From contig OOIN01000003.1 in NCBI GenBank assembly GCA_900323505.1, positions 2,150,802 to 2,214,801 on the forward strand: a DNA stretch of 64,000 bases, written 5' to 3'. Below, piece after piece: positions 53,742 through 63,807 of this stretch (its first letter is position 1; each line of letters begins with the position of its first letter). The DNA comes from Ustilago trichophora. Taxonomy: Eukaryota > Basidiomycota > Ustilaginomycetes > Ustilaginales > Ustilaginaceae. Under the pieces are notes generated by a model, which had not been told where the DNA came from, ran no database searches, and saw nothing but the letters and a program-made list of their open reading frames with translations. Made by a program: the position numbers and the translations under genes.

Positions 53742-56108
53742 TCATACTACAGGGTTGCCAAACGTATCAATGAAGGTCTGCCAGAGCCAGACGTCCTCGC
53801 TCGAGGAGGGCATCTGGGTCCAAAATCCGAGCCAATCCATGCCTGCACTGCTGTCCAAGGCCGGATCCAACATCTGCGCGTCTTGACCGAGCATGATGGA
53901 ATCTGTCTGTGGTAACGCGGAGCCAGAGGGAGTCTCGGACAGCATCATGGGTGCCAAAACAGGCGTGGAAGGGCGGGTGACGCGGCACCCTACCACTCTT
54001 CGTAAAGTGGCCACATGGTGGCTCGCCCCTCGCCACGTCAAAGCCATCTGCTCCAAGCTGCGAATGCATTGGCGGAATAGTCGTTCGCTTTCATTGTTCG
54101 GGTTTGACGTGGCTGGCGAATCAGAGACACCATCACTGTCGAGGAAGCTCGAGAGGGTGACGGCGCTCTGGAAGATCAGATATACCCAAGAGGAGGGGAT
54201 GCGTCTGACACTGAACGTGCTCTGATACTTGGGCAGCAGATGGCAGATCTCGGTGGCTGCTGCCTTGACCAGATCGGAAGCAGGTATAGCAAGGATGTTG
54301 GCTCTGTCGCCCTGCACATTCTGATGAGGAGAAGTTGGGACCGAGTCGAGCGGTAGCCTGGGTCGGTGGAGCAGGAGCATGGATGCTGAAAACCATGCTC
54401 TCATGGTAAGTACCTGTGGAGGTACATTGCTATCGAAACCAATGCCCTTGCTGGGGTGACTACGTCCTGTTGTGCCTTGGACCGAGTGGTTGATCATTGA
54501 TATAGAAGATGCGAGAAGTTCAGAGCCGTCTTCACAGCTCCATTGCAGATGCGACGGCAATTGTTTACGCCAGGATCGTAGATCGGCATCAAGCTCGAGT
54601 ACCGATTTGGTGTAGCTGGCCGTGTGCGTAATCTCTATGCGGTCTCTCTTGGCTTTTGGGCTGTATACTTGAACAATGATCTTCTCGAGCAGCACCATGA
54701 GCTTGCAGAAGGCACCGAAAGAAGAGATGCAGCGGCATTTGACATCGGACATGGTTGATACTCGGTCAGGGGCGATGAACTGACGGGAGCGGTCATTGAC
54801 AAAGATGTCATACTCATCTCTTTCTTCGATAGATGGCAAGGCGACGTCAATGTCGTCGCTACGAAGGGTCATGGGACGCTCGAGGGCGGCTGCTAGCAAC
54901 TTGTCGAGGACATAGCAGCCCCACAAGACCCTCTGTCTCTCTTCAAGCCGATAGCCTCGTGAGGACTGCGGATCAGATTGCTGACGGTGAAGGCCGAGGT
55001 CTACGGCATAGACGCAGGCCATACTTGAGTGCAAGTATGCGTCGGAAGTATCGCCGCCGCCCATCTCCACGAGTGCAAGCAAGATGAGGACTTGGATTGT
55101 TTCGAGGGTTGGAGCGAGGATGTTGGTCTGAACCTGGTGCTTGAGGTACCTGACCAGTTTGGCAGCGGTACCGGGCGGACAGACGGCGGGAGGACGTGTA
55201 TAGGAAGAGGGTGATGTGGTTGTGCAAGAAGCTTCGTCGAAGAGGGCGGATGTATTCGGAGAGAGGATGTTATGCGGATTGATATTGTCTTGGGTACTAG
55301 CTGCGACGGCAAGTACTGCATGGTAGAGACGCGGATGAGACTTGGCCAGAACGTCAAGGCTGCTGAGTGAAGGGAGATAAATGATGGGCCAGTGAAGGTG
55401 AACGAAGGACTGGTAGATTGTGAGAAGTTGGTCGATGACCTGCCCACTGAGCTCACACGCTGGGCTCTCGATCTGAACGGCGGAAACGTAGGCTGGGATA
55501 GTTTGCTTATGCCGTGGAGCAGATGTTTCGGCCTGATCGATGCTAGGCAGTGATGATATCGCGTCCGAGTTCGAGGGCAGTGTGAGCAGCGATTGCAGCT
55601 CGCGATGAGAGATCGAATCTCTCGTACTGTTGGAGCCCTGTTCGGAAGGTGCTGAAGCAGCCAGATTGACGTCGTCGAATGGCGTCAGATCATTTCCGCC
55701 TCCGTTGCCATTCCCAGGGGTGTTTGATCGGGATTCGTACGCTATTGTGGCCAGATCGTCCAGCGCTGTTGTTTGAATCGAGTCATTGTCGAAGCGTGTA
55801 CGCTTGATAAAGAGCTGCTGCTCGTTGTCTGCGACATCGCTTCGAGCCGAGCTGCTGCTTTCTGCATACGAGGATGAGGCATCGTGGGTGTCGTGTGGAG
55901 GCTCTTCGTGCTGCTGCTCATGTTGCTGTCGTTCAAGCTTGGAAGGTGGTCCTCGCTTCTTCCCTTGAATGTATGTGCACTCAAGCTTGCGGGCTTGGCA
56001 GACCGAACACGGCTCAGCGCCGTCGCATTTGATCTTTCGTCGTGAGCAAAAGGTGCAGGCCTTGGAGCCTCGAACACGCTGGTAGTCGGCTGGCTTCTTC
56101 CGAGGCAT
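53742..56108 (-). CDS. Zn(II)2Cys6 transcription factor, candidate regulator of the homogentisate cluster
   Basis: 788-aa nuclear regulator starting MPRKKPADYQRVRGSKA. Classical zinc cluster CTFCSRRKIKCDGAEPCSVCQARKLEC (CX2CX6CX5CX2CX6C) followed by the basic linker KKRGPPSK. A Gln/His/Ser-rich stretch leads to the fungal-specific regulatory domain (YQSFVHLHWPIIYLPSL; YLHSSMACVYAVDLGLHRQ; RVLWGCYVLDKLLAAALERPM), also known from Gal4-like proteins. The C-terminus has an acidic/aromatic tail (MDWLGFWTQMPSSSEDVWLW). It sits between the P450 and homogentisate dioxygenase, so control of this cluster (compare HmgR of Aspergillus) is plausible but not shown. The frame is open upstream to 56321, but the ATG at 56108 begins right before the DNA-binding domain. 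Confidence 0.9.
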   Translation of the reverse strand: MPRKKPADYQRVRGSKACTFCSRRKIKCDGAEPCSVCQARKLECTYIQGKKRGPPSKLERQQHEQQHEEPPHDTHDASSSYAESSSSARSDVADNEQQLFIKRTRFDNDSIQTTALDDLATIAYESRSNTPGNGNGGGNDLTPFDDVNLAASAPSEQGSNSTRDSISHRELQSLLTLPSNSDAISSLPSIDQAETSAPRHKQTIPAYVSAVQIESPACELSGQVIDQLLTIYQSFVHLHWPIIYLPSLSSLDVLAKSHPRLYHAVLAVAASTQDNINPHNILSPNTSALFDEASCTTTSPSSYTRPPAVCPPGTAAKLVRYLKHQVQTNILAPTLETIQVLILLALVEMGGGDTSDAYLHSSMACVYAVDLGLHRQQSDPQSSRGYRLEERQRVLWGCYVLDKLLAAALERPMTLRSDDIDVALPSIEERDEYDIFVNDRSRQFIAPDRVSTMSDVKCRCISSFGAFCKLMVLLEKIIVQVYSPKAKRDRIEITHTASYTKSVLELDADLRSWRKQLPSHLQWSCEDGSELLASSISMINHSVQGTTGRSHPSKGIGFDSNVPPQVLTMRAWFSASMLLLHRPRLPLDSVPTSPHQNVQGDRANILAIPASDLVKAAATEICHLLPKYQSTFSVRRIPSSWVYLIFQSAVTLSSFLDSDGVSDSPATSNPNNESERLFRQCIRSLEQMALTWRGASHHVATLRRVVGCRVTRPSTPVLAPMMLSETPSGSALPQTDSIMLGQDAQMLDPALDSSAGMDWLGFWTQMPSSSEDVWLWQTFIDTFGNPVV

Positions 56109-57030
56109 GATTCGGGATGCCCAGCACTCTATGTGGCAGTATGATTCGGCGGCGTCTTGCTTGATGGTTTGGATGGTGATCGAGTCGGAGCTGCACAGAC
56201 CCGTCCAATACTTACTCCATCTTCGTGTAAATGCCGACGAATGAGCACTGTGAGATGGTATCTTCGACTGACAGCTTCGTTGGTTTGTGATGGTAGAAAG
56301 ATAAAAGAAGTCCTCAGACACTTGTTTGGTTTTCCCGAAAGACGCTTTTATTTAAAATTAATCAAAATCAAAGAAAGCTTCCTTCTGGACCCTGCAGCCC
56401 CGCAGATGTCCTCAGACAGTTCAACGAATGCCCCACAAGACGTTTCATACTTCTCGACGACTCAGCCGTGATTACTCTCTCATGAGTTGCTCTCTCAACG
56501 AGGGCGTTCGAGAGCAAAGTCAATCCAAGTGTGCCCGTCTGACTCAGACAAAGGTGGCGCCGTGACGACTTGGCCTGACGGGACCACCGGATGATTCAGG
56601 TGTGTCGAGGGCTGGCCAATCATTTTGCACTTATTTCGTGGTCGTCAGACAAATCCGGTCCCATCAATCCAATGCGCAGCGACTCGGACCAGGTTGGTTT
56701 CTCGACGTCACCTTTGGCGTTCTCGCTACTCAGCTGATCAGCTCATTATGTCCAGTCATCGTGATTTGATTGCTAAAACGAGCGGTGTCATTGGCCGGTT
56801 GGCTGACGGGACCAGGTTGGGACGAGCACCGAGCCAGTCTCGTCGTTACCCAACACAGATGCAGCCAGCCTGCTGAAATGGTAGGTGGTCCCAGCGCTCG
56901 TCTCTGATCGGATACTGCTCAGCTATCCGTTGACCATCCCTGCGCTGAACCGAAGTCGTTGAACATGATATAAGACCATCTCGAAAGGTCTCTCAGCGAT
57001 CTTCGTTGTACCCTGTCTTTCATTCAGAAC
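56109..57030. promoter_or_regulatory. Divergent promoter region (regulator / hemerythrin-like gene)
   Basis: 922 bp between divergent genes, with no recognised gene. Short GGTTGG/ACCAGG-type stretches recur around 56685-56830 but do not form a clear repeat. Confidence 0.45.
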
Positions 57031-58081
57031 ATGGTTTTCCTCCGCCTCTCTGCCATTCGCAACGCCAAACTCCCATTTTCAAGCTTCGCTGTCCACTCGA
57101 ATATCGCTATTCACTCATCGTTGTCACGCACTCTCGCTACCGCCGCCATGTCGAACCAACGCCTTCTTGACGAGATCAAGGTCAGTCGCTACACGTCTTG
57201 TCGCAAATTCGAGATGCCGATGCAGTGAACGGAGGAGTGCCAGTGATAAAGGATCTATGCTCACTCTGGCTAACATTGATATCTTTGACAACAACAGGTC
57301 GACCACGACAACATCCGAGACCTTCTCAACCGCTTCAATGAAGCCCACGGCAAGAAAGACGAGAAGCTCTGCACCGACAGTGGGTTTTGGTTCAGCCGGT
57401 CTTTGTTCCCTTGCACGTTGGTCGAGACTGAAGTTGACCCCATTGGCCGTTGAGATTCGCAACAGTTGCCAACACGATCATCCACGAAGCCGCTATTCAC
57501 TCGGATGCCGAGGTATGTTCAGACTTCTTCAGGCTCGATCTCGTTGCTGCACATTCATCGAGCGCCTTCTCTAACCTGTGGTTGCTTGATGTACTTCATA
57601 ACTGCCTTGCTGCCAAAAGGAGCTGTCGATTTACAAGATGATGGACCAGCACGGCATGTCCCAGGCCGCCGAGCAGGACCGCAAGCACCACCAGCAAGTC
57701 AAGCAAGCTATGGCCGATCTTAGCTCTCACGGCATCACTACTGTTGGTCTCGATGTGTATGCCAAGCGCGTTGTCGAGGCATGCCAGATCTTTATCAACC
57801 ATGCTCTGGAAGAAGAAAAGGATCAGATCCCTCGGCTCTGCAAGGCTCTCAGCGAACACGACCAGTCCAAGGCTGTCGATGACTTCCTCCAAGCTCGCAA
57901 GATGGCGCCCACTCGACCTCATCCGGCTGCCCCTCAGTCCGGCGGGATGGCCCAACAGGCAGTAGGCGCCATGGGAAAGGCTGCTGACGTCGCCATGGAT
58001 GTGGGCCGCGACTTTGTCCCTCTCAAACATCATCATACCAACGAGCATCAGCATCACCGTGAGGCCAAGGCGGCTTCCTAA
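57031..58081 (+). CDS. Hemerythrin (HHE)-domain protein with probable mitochondrial presequence
   Basis: Di-iron helical-bundle protein that binds O2, iron or reactive species; the precise role is unknown. I join four exons: 57031-57180, 57298-57379, 57466-57512 and 57620-58081 (246 aa), with GTCAGT, GTGGGT and GTATGT donors. The N-terminus MVFLRLSAIRNAKLPFSSFA is basic and Ser-rich without acids, like a mitochondrial presequence. HHE-type residues: VDHDNIRDLLNRF, ANTIIHEAAIHSDAEELSIY, QDRKHHQQVKQ and IFINHALEEEKDQIP. The C-terminus ends in a His-rich segment (PLKHHHTNEHQHHREAK). The last intron has an AAAAG acceptor, the weakest junction in the model. It lies between the cluster regulator and homogentisate dioxygenase, an Fe(II) enzyme, so an iron or oxygen link is possible. 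Confidence 0.8.
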
Positions 58082-58386
58082 GCCTTTTGGTGGCATCAGC
58101 TGGTGTTTGTTTCTGCCTGTGTCTCGGCTTCGTTCCTTCCCAGCCACACTCTTCGATGTTTCTCTTCCTGGTCGGGATTCTTGTCTTGTCTTGGCTCTCT
58201 CTCTCTCTCTCTCTCCTCTTCTCTCGTGTGTTCACATTGCATTGCACTCGATCAATCTGGTCTGCTCTCTCGCTTCAGCTTGGATGATGCTGTACTGTGC
58301 ATTACACTCTGTGCGAAACAACAAGAAACGACTACACTCAACGGCTGCATCCGAAACGTATTCAAAGCCAATGCCGGCTCATGGCA
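58082..58386. other. Convergent intergenic region with CT repeat
   Basis: 305 bp between the hemerythrin-like gene (+) and homogentisate dioxygenase (-). (CT)n tract at about 58195-58212. Confidence 0.6.
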
Positions 58387-59715
58387 TCATCCTGCAAAGT
58401 TCTTCTTGAGATCGGCCCAAGCCTTCCAGTAATCTTGCTGCACCTTTCCGCTCTCTTCGATCGCATACTTCGTGGTTGCCAGCTGGTAGGCTGACTCGAA
58501 CATGAAGCTCATGCTTCCGTCTCCCACCTTGTGCGGCTTCAACGGCGCGTTGCTCGCCTTGTCGAATGTCTCGGCGTCTGGACCGTGAGCCGAGTTCATA
58601 TTGTGCAAACTGGCACCACCTGGCACAAATCCAGTAGCTTTGGCATCGTAGACGCCGATAATGTTGCCCATGAATTCGGACATGCAATTGCGGTGGAAGT
58701 AGGGCGGACGGAATGTGTCTTCTGCCACCAGCCAGCGTGGAGGGAAGATGACAAAGTCGCACACTGCGGTACCATGCGTATCGGTAGGGCAGGTGAGGAC
58801 GGTAAAGATGGACGGGTCTGGATGGTCGTACGAAATGGAACCGATGGTGTTGAACTTGTTCAAGTCGTAGCGGTAGGGCACGTAGTTACCAGAGAATGCG
58901 ACGACATCGTAAGGCGAATGAGACTGGCTGTAGGAAAAGAAGCGGCCCATGAACTTGTTGATCACTTGCCAGTCGTCGGTGGTGTCTTCGTAGGTGGCAA
59001 CAGGAGTCTCAAAATCTTCTGGGTTGGCTAGACCGTTGGCGCCAATCGGTCCCAAATCGGGCAGCTCGAAATGTCCTTTGAACGTCTCGCAGATGTACCC
59101 GAAAGCAGGTGTGGATGTCGAGACATTGTCAGAGGCAGAGAAATCGACAGAGAACTTGATACCACGCTGAATCACTGCGATATGAAGAGGCGGCACCTCG
59201 AGGAGACCAAACTCGGTCTTGATGAGCAGGGCTACTCGCTGAGGCACGATGAGGAGATCTCCATCCGAGTTGTAGAAGCTCCTTCTGCCCATACCCTTGG
59301 TAGCGGTGTAAGTGTGGATCGCAATGCCGTTCTTCAATTGGGTGTCGCCGGCACCGGCCAGCGTCACGAGACCTTCAACGAAATCAACGTCCTTGCCGAC
59401 ATCTTCCACCAGCGGATCCCATCGCAGCTGCTGTGGCGTAGGATGGATATCTGGTGAATGCGCGTGGAATGATCCGAGTACACGCTCCTGCTTGTAAGGC
59501 TGGAAGGGCTGGTGATTGACTGACGGGCGAATGCGGTACAGCCACGAGCGCTGGTTCTTGGCTCGAGGTGCAGTGAAGGCCGTACCAGAAAGCTGCTCGG
59601 CGTAGAGGCCGTGAGCAACCTTTTGAGGAGCGTGGCCAAATGGAGGGAGCGCGTCAGGCTTGGCCTCGGAGACAAAATGGTTGCCAAAGCCTCGCTGATA
59701 CTTGATTTGCGACAT
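58387..59715 (-). CDS. hmgA: Homogentisate 1,2-dioxygenase
   Basis: Fe(II) ring-cleaving dioxygenase converting homogentisate to maleylacetoacetate, the central step of phenylalanine/tyrosine/phenylacetate breakdown. 442 aa, one exon, standard family length. It starts MSQIKYQRGFGNHFVSEA. Family signatures: LYAEQLSGTAFTAPRAKNQRSWLYRIRP (abbreviated), VPQRVALLIKTEFGLLEVPP, IAVIQRGIKFSV, the iron-binding PYFHRNCMSEFMG (His and Glu) and SLHNMNSAHGPDAET (second His). The frame is open upstream to 59823, but the ATG at 59715 matches the usual N-terminus. With fumarylacetoacetase at 49305 it brackets the cluster; maleylacetoacetate isomerase is not in this window. Confidence 0.95.
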   Translation of the reverse strand: MSQIKYQRGFGNHFVSEAKPDALPPFGHAPQKVAHGLYAEQLSGTAFTAPRAKNQRSWLYRIRPSVNHQPFQPYKQERVLGSFHAHSPDIHPTPQQLRWDPLVEDVGKDVDFVEGLVTLAGAGDTQLKNGIAIHTYTATKGMGRRSFYNSDGDLLIVPQRVALLIKTEFGLLEVPPLHIAVIQRGIKFSVDFSASDNVSTSTPAFGYICETFKGHFELPDLGPIGANGLANPEDFETPVATYEDTTDDWQVINKFMGRFFSYSQSHSPYDVVAFSGNYVPYRYDLNKFNTIGSISYDHPDPSIFTVLTCPTDTHGTAVCDFVIFPPRWLVAEDTFRPPYFHRNCMSEFMGNIIGVYDAKATGFVPGGASLHNMNSAHGPDAETFDKASNAPLKPHKVGDGSMSFMFESAYQLATTKYAIEESGKVQQDYWKAWADLKKNFAG

Positions 59716-60662
59716 GGTGATCGGGCGTCCTTGAAGAGTCGAGTGGAAGGTGAACGTGACAAGGCAGTCGAGGTCGGCAGTAGATATATCATGCAGCCTT
59801 CGCAGAGACTTGATCTTCGACAATTTAGGATTCAGCGAGATTCAGCCGACCCTGAGGTGAAGCACCTTCGACAACACCAGAATACAAGAGCGGGTGAAGG
59901 AAACAAGTGAGAACATGCCATCGCGGCAAAACCCCACCATCTGCGGCAAAAAAAGAATGCGGGGAAGTCCGACCTGGACACCGCGGAGACGCCGAATTGA
60001 AGGTCAGATTCGGCAGTGACAGACTTTGCACATCGGCTCAGATCAATATTCAGTGACCTCTTGCTCTATACTGTCGTGACCTTTTACTTGTTGTAGATAG
60101 TTCGGCCTAACGGGCTGAATCGGCTTAACCAACTCAGCTTGTTGGCCTCACACTTGGCAATGAACCATCATCTGTCTGCTCACATCATCTGCGTCTGTGC
60201 CATTGCACTTGACATGGTGACAAGAGTGGTACGCCCTATACTCCCACTCATCTCCTCGCCATCCTCCTCAACGCCTTTGCCGCGCCGTTTGCACAGCATA
60301 ACCCGTCACACTCTTCCCTGTTGCGCGCATTCCACCAACACTCTCACACGCCGACACATACAGACGACCACATCGCAGCCATCCTACTGCCGTCGTACAA
60401 CCAGCACAGCCGGTTTCATCATCACCATTGCTCATTCGCGTTGAAGACACCTCCTGACCGTTTTGAGACCTTGCCGCGACCCCAACATGGCCACTTTGCA
60501 ACTCAATTTACGCGCATACACGGCCACAGCACTTCAGCAGTGTTTGCATCCCTTTGCCCACGCACGTCCATCAGCTTGACTCGTCAAGGTACTCTAGCCG
60601 CCACCGAGCATGTCACAGACGCAGAGTCACAACTGTCGACCTCCCAAGCCGACGACGCATCC
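59716..60662. other. Gene-free transition to the subtelomere
   Basis: Holds the promoter of homogentisate dioxygenase. Beyond about 60,100 the sequence changes to C/A-rich, low-coding material leading into the gag-like fragment. No intact gene seen. Confidence 0.5.
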
Positions 60663-61040
60663 ATGGCAGCCCCAATCGCCGGATCCCCCACCACGGTTGA
60701 CACCTCTGCCCTCCTCGTCCAGACCCTGGCATCCATGCAGACCATGTTTGACCGCCAAATGCGACAGCAACAAGAGCTCCTAACCCGCCTGCTGGAGTCG
60801 CAGGATCGCCGTCCCCAACCACAGGCTCCCAGACACCCCAACATCGCCCACAATAACACTCGACTACCCAGACAACGACAGCCACAGCCGTCCTGACGTC
60901 CTCTGCCCCATTACGTCCACCAACCAGCCGCCAACTCAGACGCCGAGGACGACTACTTTGATCGTGCTGACGTGCACAACGCCGCCCTCCAGCCAGTTGT
61001 GCGACGCCCCAACGTCAAGCTGGACGACATAGGGTTATAA
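60663..61040 (+). pseudogene. Decayed retrotransposon gag-like fragment
   Basis: A frame starting at ATG 60663 encodes a short coiled segment (LLVQTLASMQTMFDRQMRQQ then QELLTRLLESQDRR) and a Pro/Gln-rich stretch. It is stopped by TGA at 60894-60896. Reading on in the same frame gives EDDYFDRADVHNAALQPV, RRPNVKLDDIG and a TAA at 61040. The coiled segment followed by a 'P-V-K-L-D-D-I' block is typical of the N-terminal gag region of fungal LTR retrotransposons, where the block is normally followed by P-x-F-x-G and hundreds more residues. No LTR, protease or RT is visible. The assignment rests on motif memory only. Confidence 0.4.
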
Positions 61041-62559
61041 GTATATCCCCTCCTCCCCTAGCCCTAGGCCGCAGGTCCTCGTTGGCCGGCAGCGGACCAG
61101 GCCGCTCTGCCAAATGGACGTGTCCGACCTTGGCTGCTGACCCCAGCGGACAGCGCAAAACACACTGGCCAAGTGCCGCAACGGTTTGAAATTTTTCTTG
61201 GCTCAGCAAGCGGCCCAGCATCCAAGAGACGCGTCAAAATTCTTGGAAATTGTTGGAATTGCAGTTGCGTCCACCCACTGACCCAGTGCCCAGCAGCCAG
61301 CAGCCAGCACACAGCTGCCACTGCTCAGCAGCCACGGCTCACCACGGCTCACCACGGCTCAGCTGTTGCCGCTCAACAGCAGTGAGAGTCTGTCCATTTT
61401 GGGTGTAGCAGCCCAATGGTCTGTACACATTTCAAGCTGTAGTCTGTGTATGAATAGGAGTCAAGCGTACAAGGGCAAACACCTATTCAAGGGGCAGTGC
61501 AGACCAATGGGCCGCACAAAGTTGTGAATTTCCTCCAGCCCTTTTGTCTGGGACTATCTTGTCAAACTGCACGCATTCTTGTTTGGTCACATCAATCTCA
61601 CTTGAACAACAGCACGTCTGTTGATGCCAGAAATCAACTAAGAAATTGGGTCATTGAAATGGATTGCAAAATTGGAAGTAGACGCGACACGCACAGCAAC
61701 TGCAGTGAAAATTTTGATTGCCGCTTTCTTGTTTGTCAAGCAGCGGCCAACGCTCAGCAGTCACCAGTCAAGAGCCACTGGTCAATGCAAAGAGCGGTCA
61801 TCGACTCATCAAATTGAGGCCACCGGTACTGCCATCCTTGGCAACAGCTAGAAATGCATCGATGGAGCGGCACCCACAGTTCATGCTGCCTGCCCTTTGT
61901 TAGCTGTCTGGCAACGGCCTCCGGCTCCCATGCTTGGTGTCATTCACGCTTTGTGACGGTCTTCACACGCGTCAATTTTCAGCACAAAGCATTGCCCATC
62001 CACCTCAACAACAAGCTTCCCGCAACAGATTCTAAGCCTTTTTCTAAAGTCTAGACAATTCTTGGTTGCCACACTGCACAGTATTTTTGAATGCATCGCT
62101 CCTGTCACACTGCTGTCCACTTACGCCAATGGCCAGCACATTTGGATGCTTTGTTCCCACCTGTGTCGCTCACATTCTGCCTAACAGCAATAGGAGCAAC
62201 AAGAAAGCGTAGGTGAGAAATTTGTTCTTTGCCAATGCCGCTCTGCACGTACCACCTAAGAGTGCTACAGGTCTGTGCTTCTGTTTGGCACCGCTCACAG
62301 CGGCACTCTCATCCTTTGTCTCTGCTTTGTTCCAGCTGCTACATCTAGCAATCTCAGGATCTCTGTGACAGCAAAGACATTTGGCATACCGTACCGCTAC
62401 ACAACTCTGCTGTGTGTGAGACTGAGATCTTTGTGCATATATATGGGCCATCTTGCAGTCCCTTGCCGCTGTTCTGTCTCCATCTTTCCATCTCAGAACA
62501 TCTTCACCGTACAACCCTCTCTTTCTTGTATCTTTCCCTCACAATTATTCCACGCTACA
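61041..62559. repeat. Subtelomeric low-complexity region with degenerate telomere-like units
   Basis: Includes AGGGTTA just before the start (61031-61037) and CCCCTAGCCCTAGG at 61056-61068. Short imperfect repeats CAGCAGCCAGCAGCCAGCAC and CACCACGGCT follow (about 61280-61370), then about 1.1 kb with no recognised gene. Probably telomere-associated repeat sequence; I cannot match it to a named family from memory. Confidence 0.5.
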
Positions 62560-63807
62560 ATGTCTCAGCTTTCCGCCTGCTCTCTTGGTGCTGATGTCAA
62601 TGCTGGCAACTCTCCTGCCGCAAAATCTGTCTCTACCACTGATGTTGAGAGGTACGTTCAGCTCTGCTAGCCTCTTGCCGCAATCAGAATATTCTGCTGA
62701 CACACTCTATGCTTTTCAGTCTTGCGCTTCCCCCCGCCAACCAGGATGCTTGTTCTCCTGCGGTGGATCCCAAGTTTGCCGCTCAGCTTGGCCGCTTCCA
62801 TCTCCGTCTGGTCGACCATCCACGCATTCTGGTCTGCACCCGCATTGACTGCACTCATCGTCTTGCAATTTTGCCCTTTTTCAAGGATGTGACTGCTCAC
62901 CTCAAGAAATTCCATGCTCACACTATCGTTGAATCTTCCAAGAAAGCGCTCAAGGATTTGTTGGAGCAGCTGGACCTGGAACACCCTGCCACCGTCACCA
63001 TCAACAAGGATCTGCTGCCGGTTTCCATCATCAAGGAGTTGGACGTCAACTACCAAGGACGGCACTGCAACTTGTGCTCATACAGCATCATGGCCCGCTC
63101 TTCCATGAATGCTCATGTGCGTGAGCACAGCAGCCAGGCTGATGGAGACGTCAAGTATCTTCACCCTGTTCCGGTCCAGCTCTTCTATGAAAATGGACAG
63201 AGTAGACGCTATCTCTATGTCAGCAATCCATCTCTGGCGCAAACTCCTCCACCCCAAATTCTCACCACTACTATGGATGCCGATAAGCTGGATGACGCTA
63301 CCAAGGCCAAGGTCAATGCCTTCATCAAAAAGGACAAAGAGCGCCTGCAAGAAGCTGGACTTCTTCAGCCTGGCATCCAGCCATCTGTGGTCAGCGGCAA
63401 TGTCACTCCATGGGCCCGTGAGCTTGGCTGGCACCGCTACTGGGCTGGCAAACCGGTGGTGGCTATTGGTAACCTTGGCCACAATCCAGGAGACTGGGAC
63501 GGTGCATACTGTGACATTGCACACTGGATCTTTGTTGTTGGCAAAGGTGTGGTTGCAACCTGGATGAACCGCTTGCTCAGCGCTGGCCGTCAGGTGCAGC
63601 AGACCTTCCACGCCTACAACGACAATCCAAGCAAGCCGTACAATCTCAATCCGCAAACTGTCAAGAAACGTGCTCATCTCTGGGCATGGCTGCTGGCACT
63701 CTTGTTTCACATCTACTTTCAAGGCGGCTGTCTGGACTATTTTGGCAAGGATGATCCGGAAGAGCACATCGGTGTCAATGATGCAATCAGCGCAACACTC
63801 TTGGATC
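62560..63807 (+). CDS. OrsD-type (DUF3505) C2H2 zinc-finger ORF, truncated by the telomere
   Basis: Exon 1 (62560-62651, MSQLSACSLGADVNAGN...) and exon 2 (from 62720) join at GTACGT...TTTCAG in frame (AG|T). The protein has two Cys2His2-like modules: CTRIDC...HLKKFHAH and CNLCSYSIMARSSMNAHVREH (CX2CX12HX3H). This arrangement is typical of OrsD-like fungal proteins, often large and frequently found near telomeres or fused to helicase-like regions. The frame (over 390 codons) continues ...VNDAISATLLDL and then directly into TTAGGG repeats, read as (RV)n, with no stop before the window end. The gene has therefore lost its 3' part at the chromosome terminus. Whether it is expressed is unknown. 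It may be the N-terminal piece of a telomere-linked helicase gene (inference). Confidence 0.7.
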
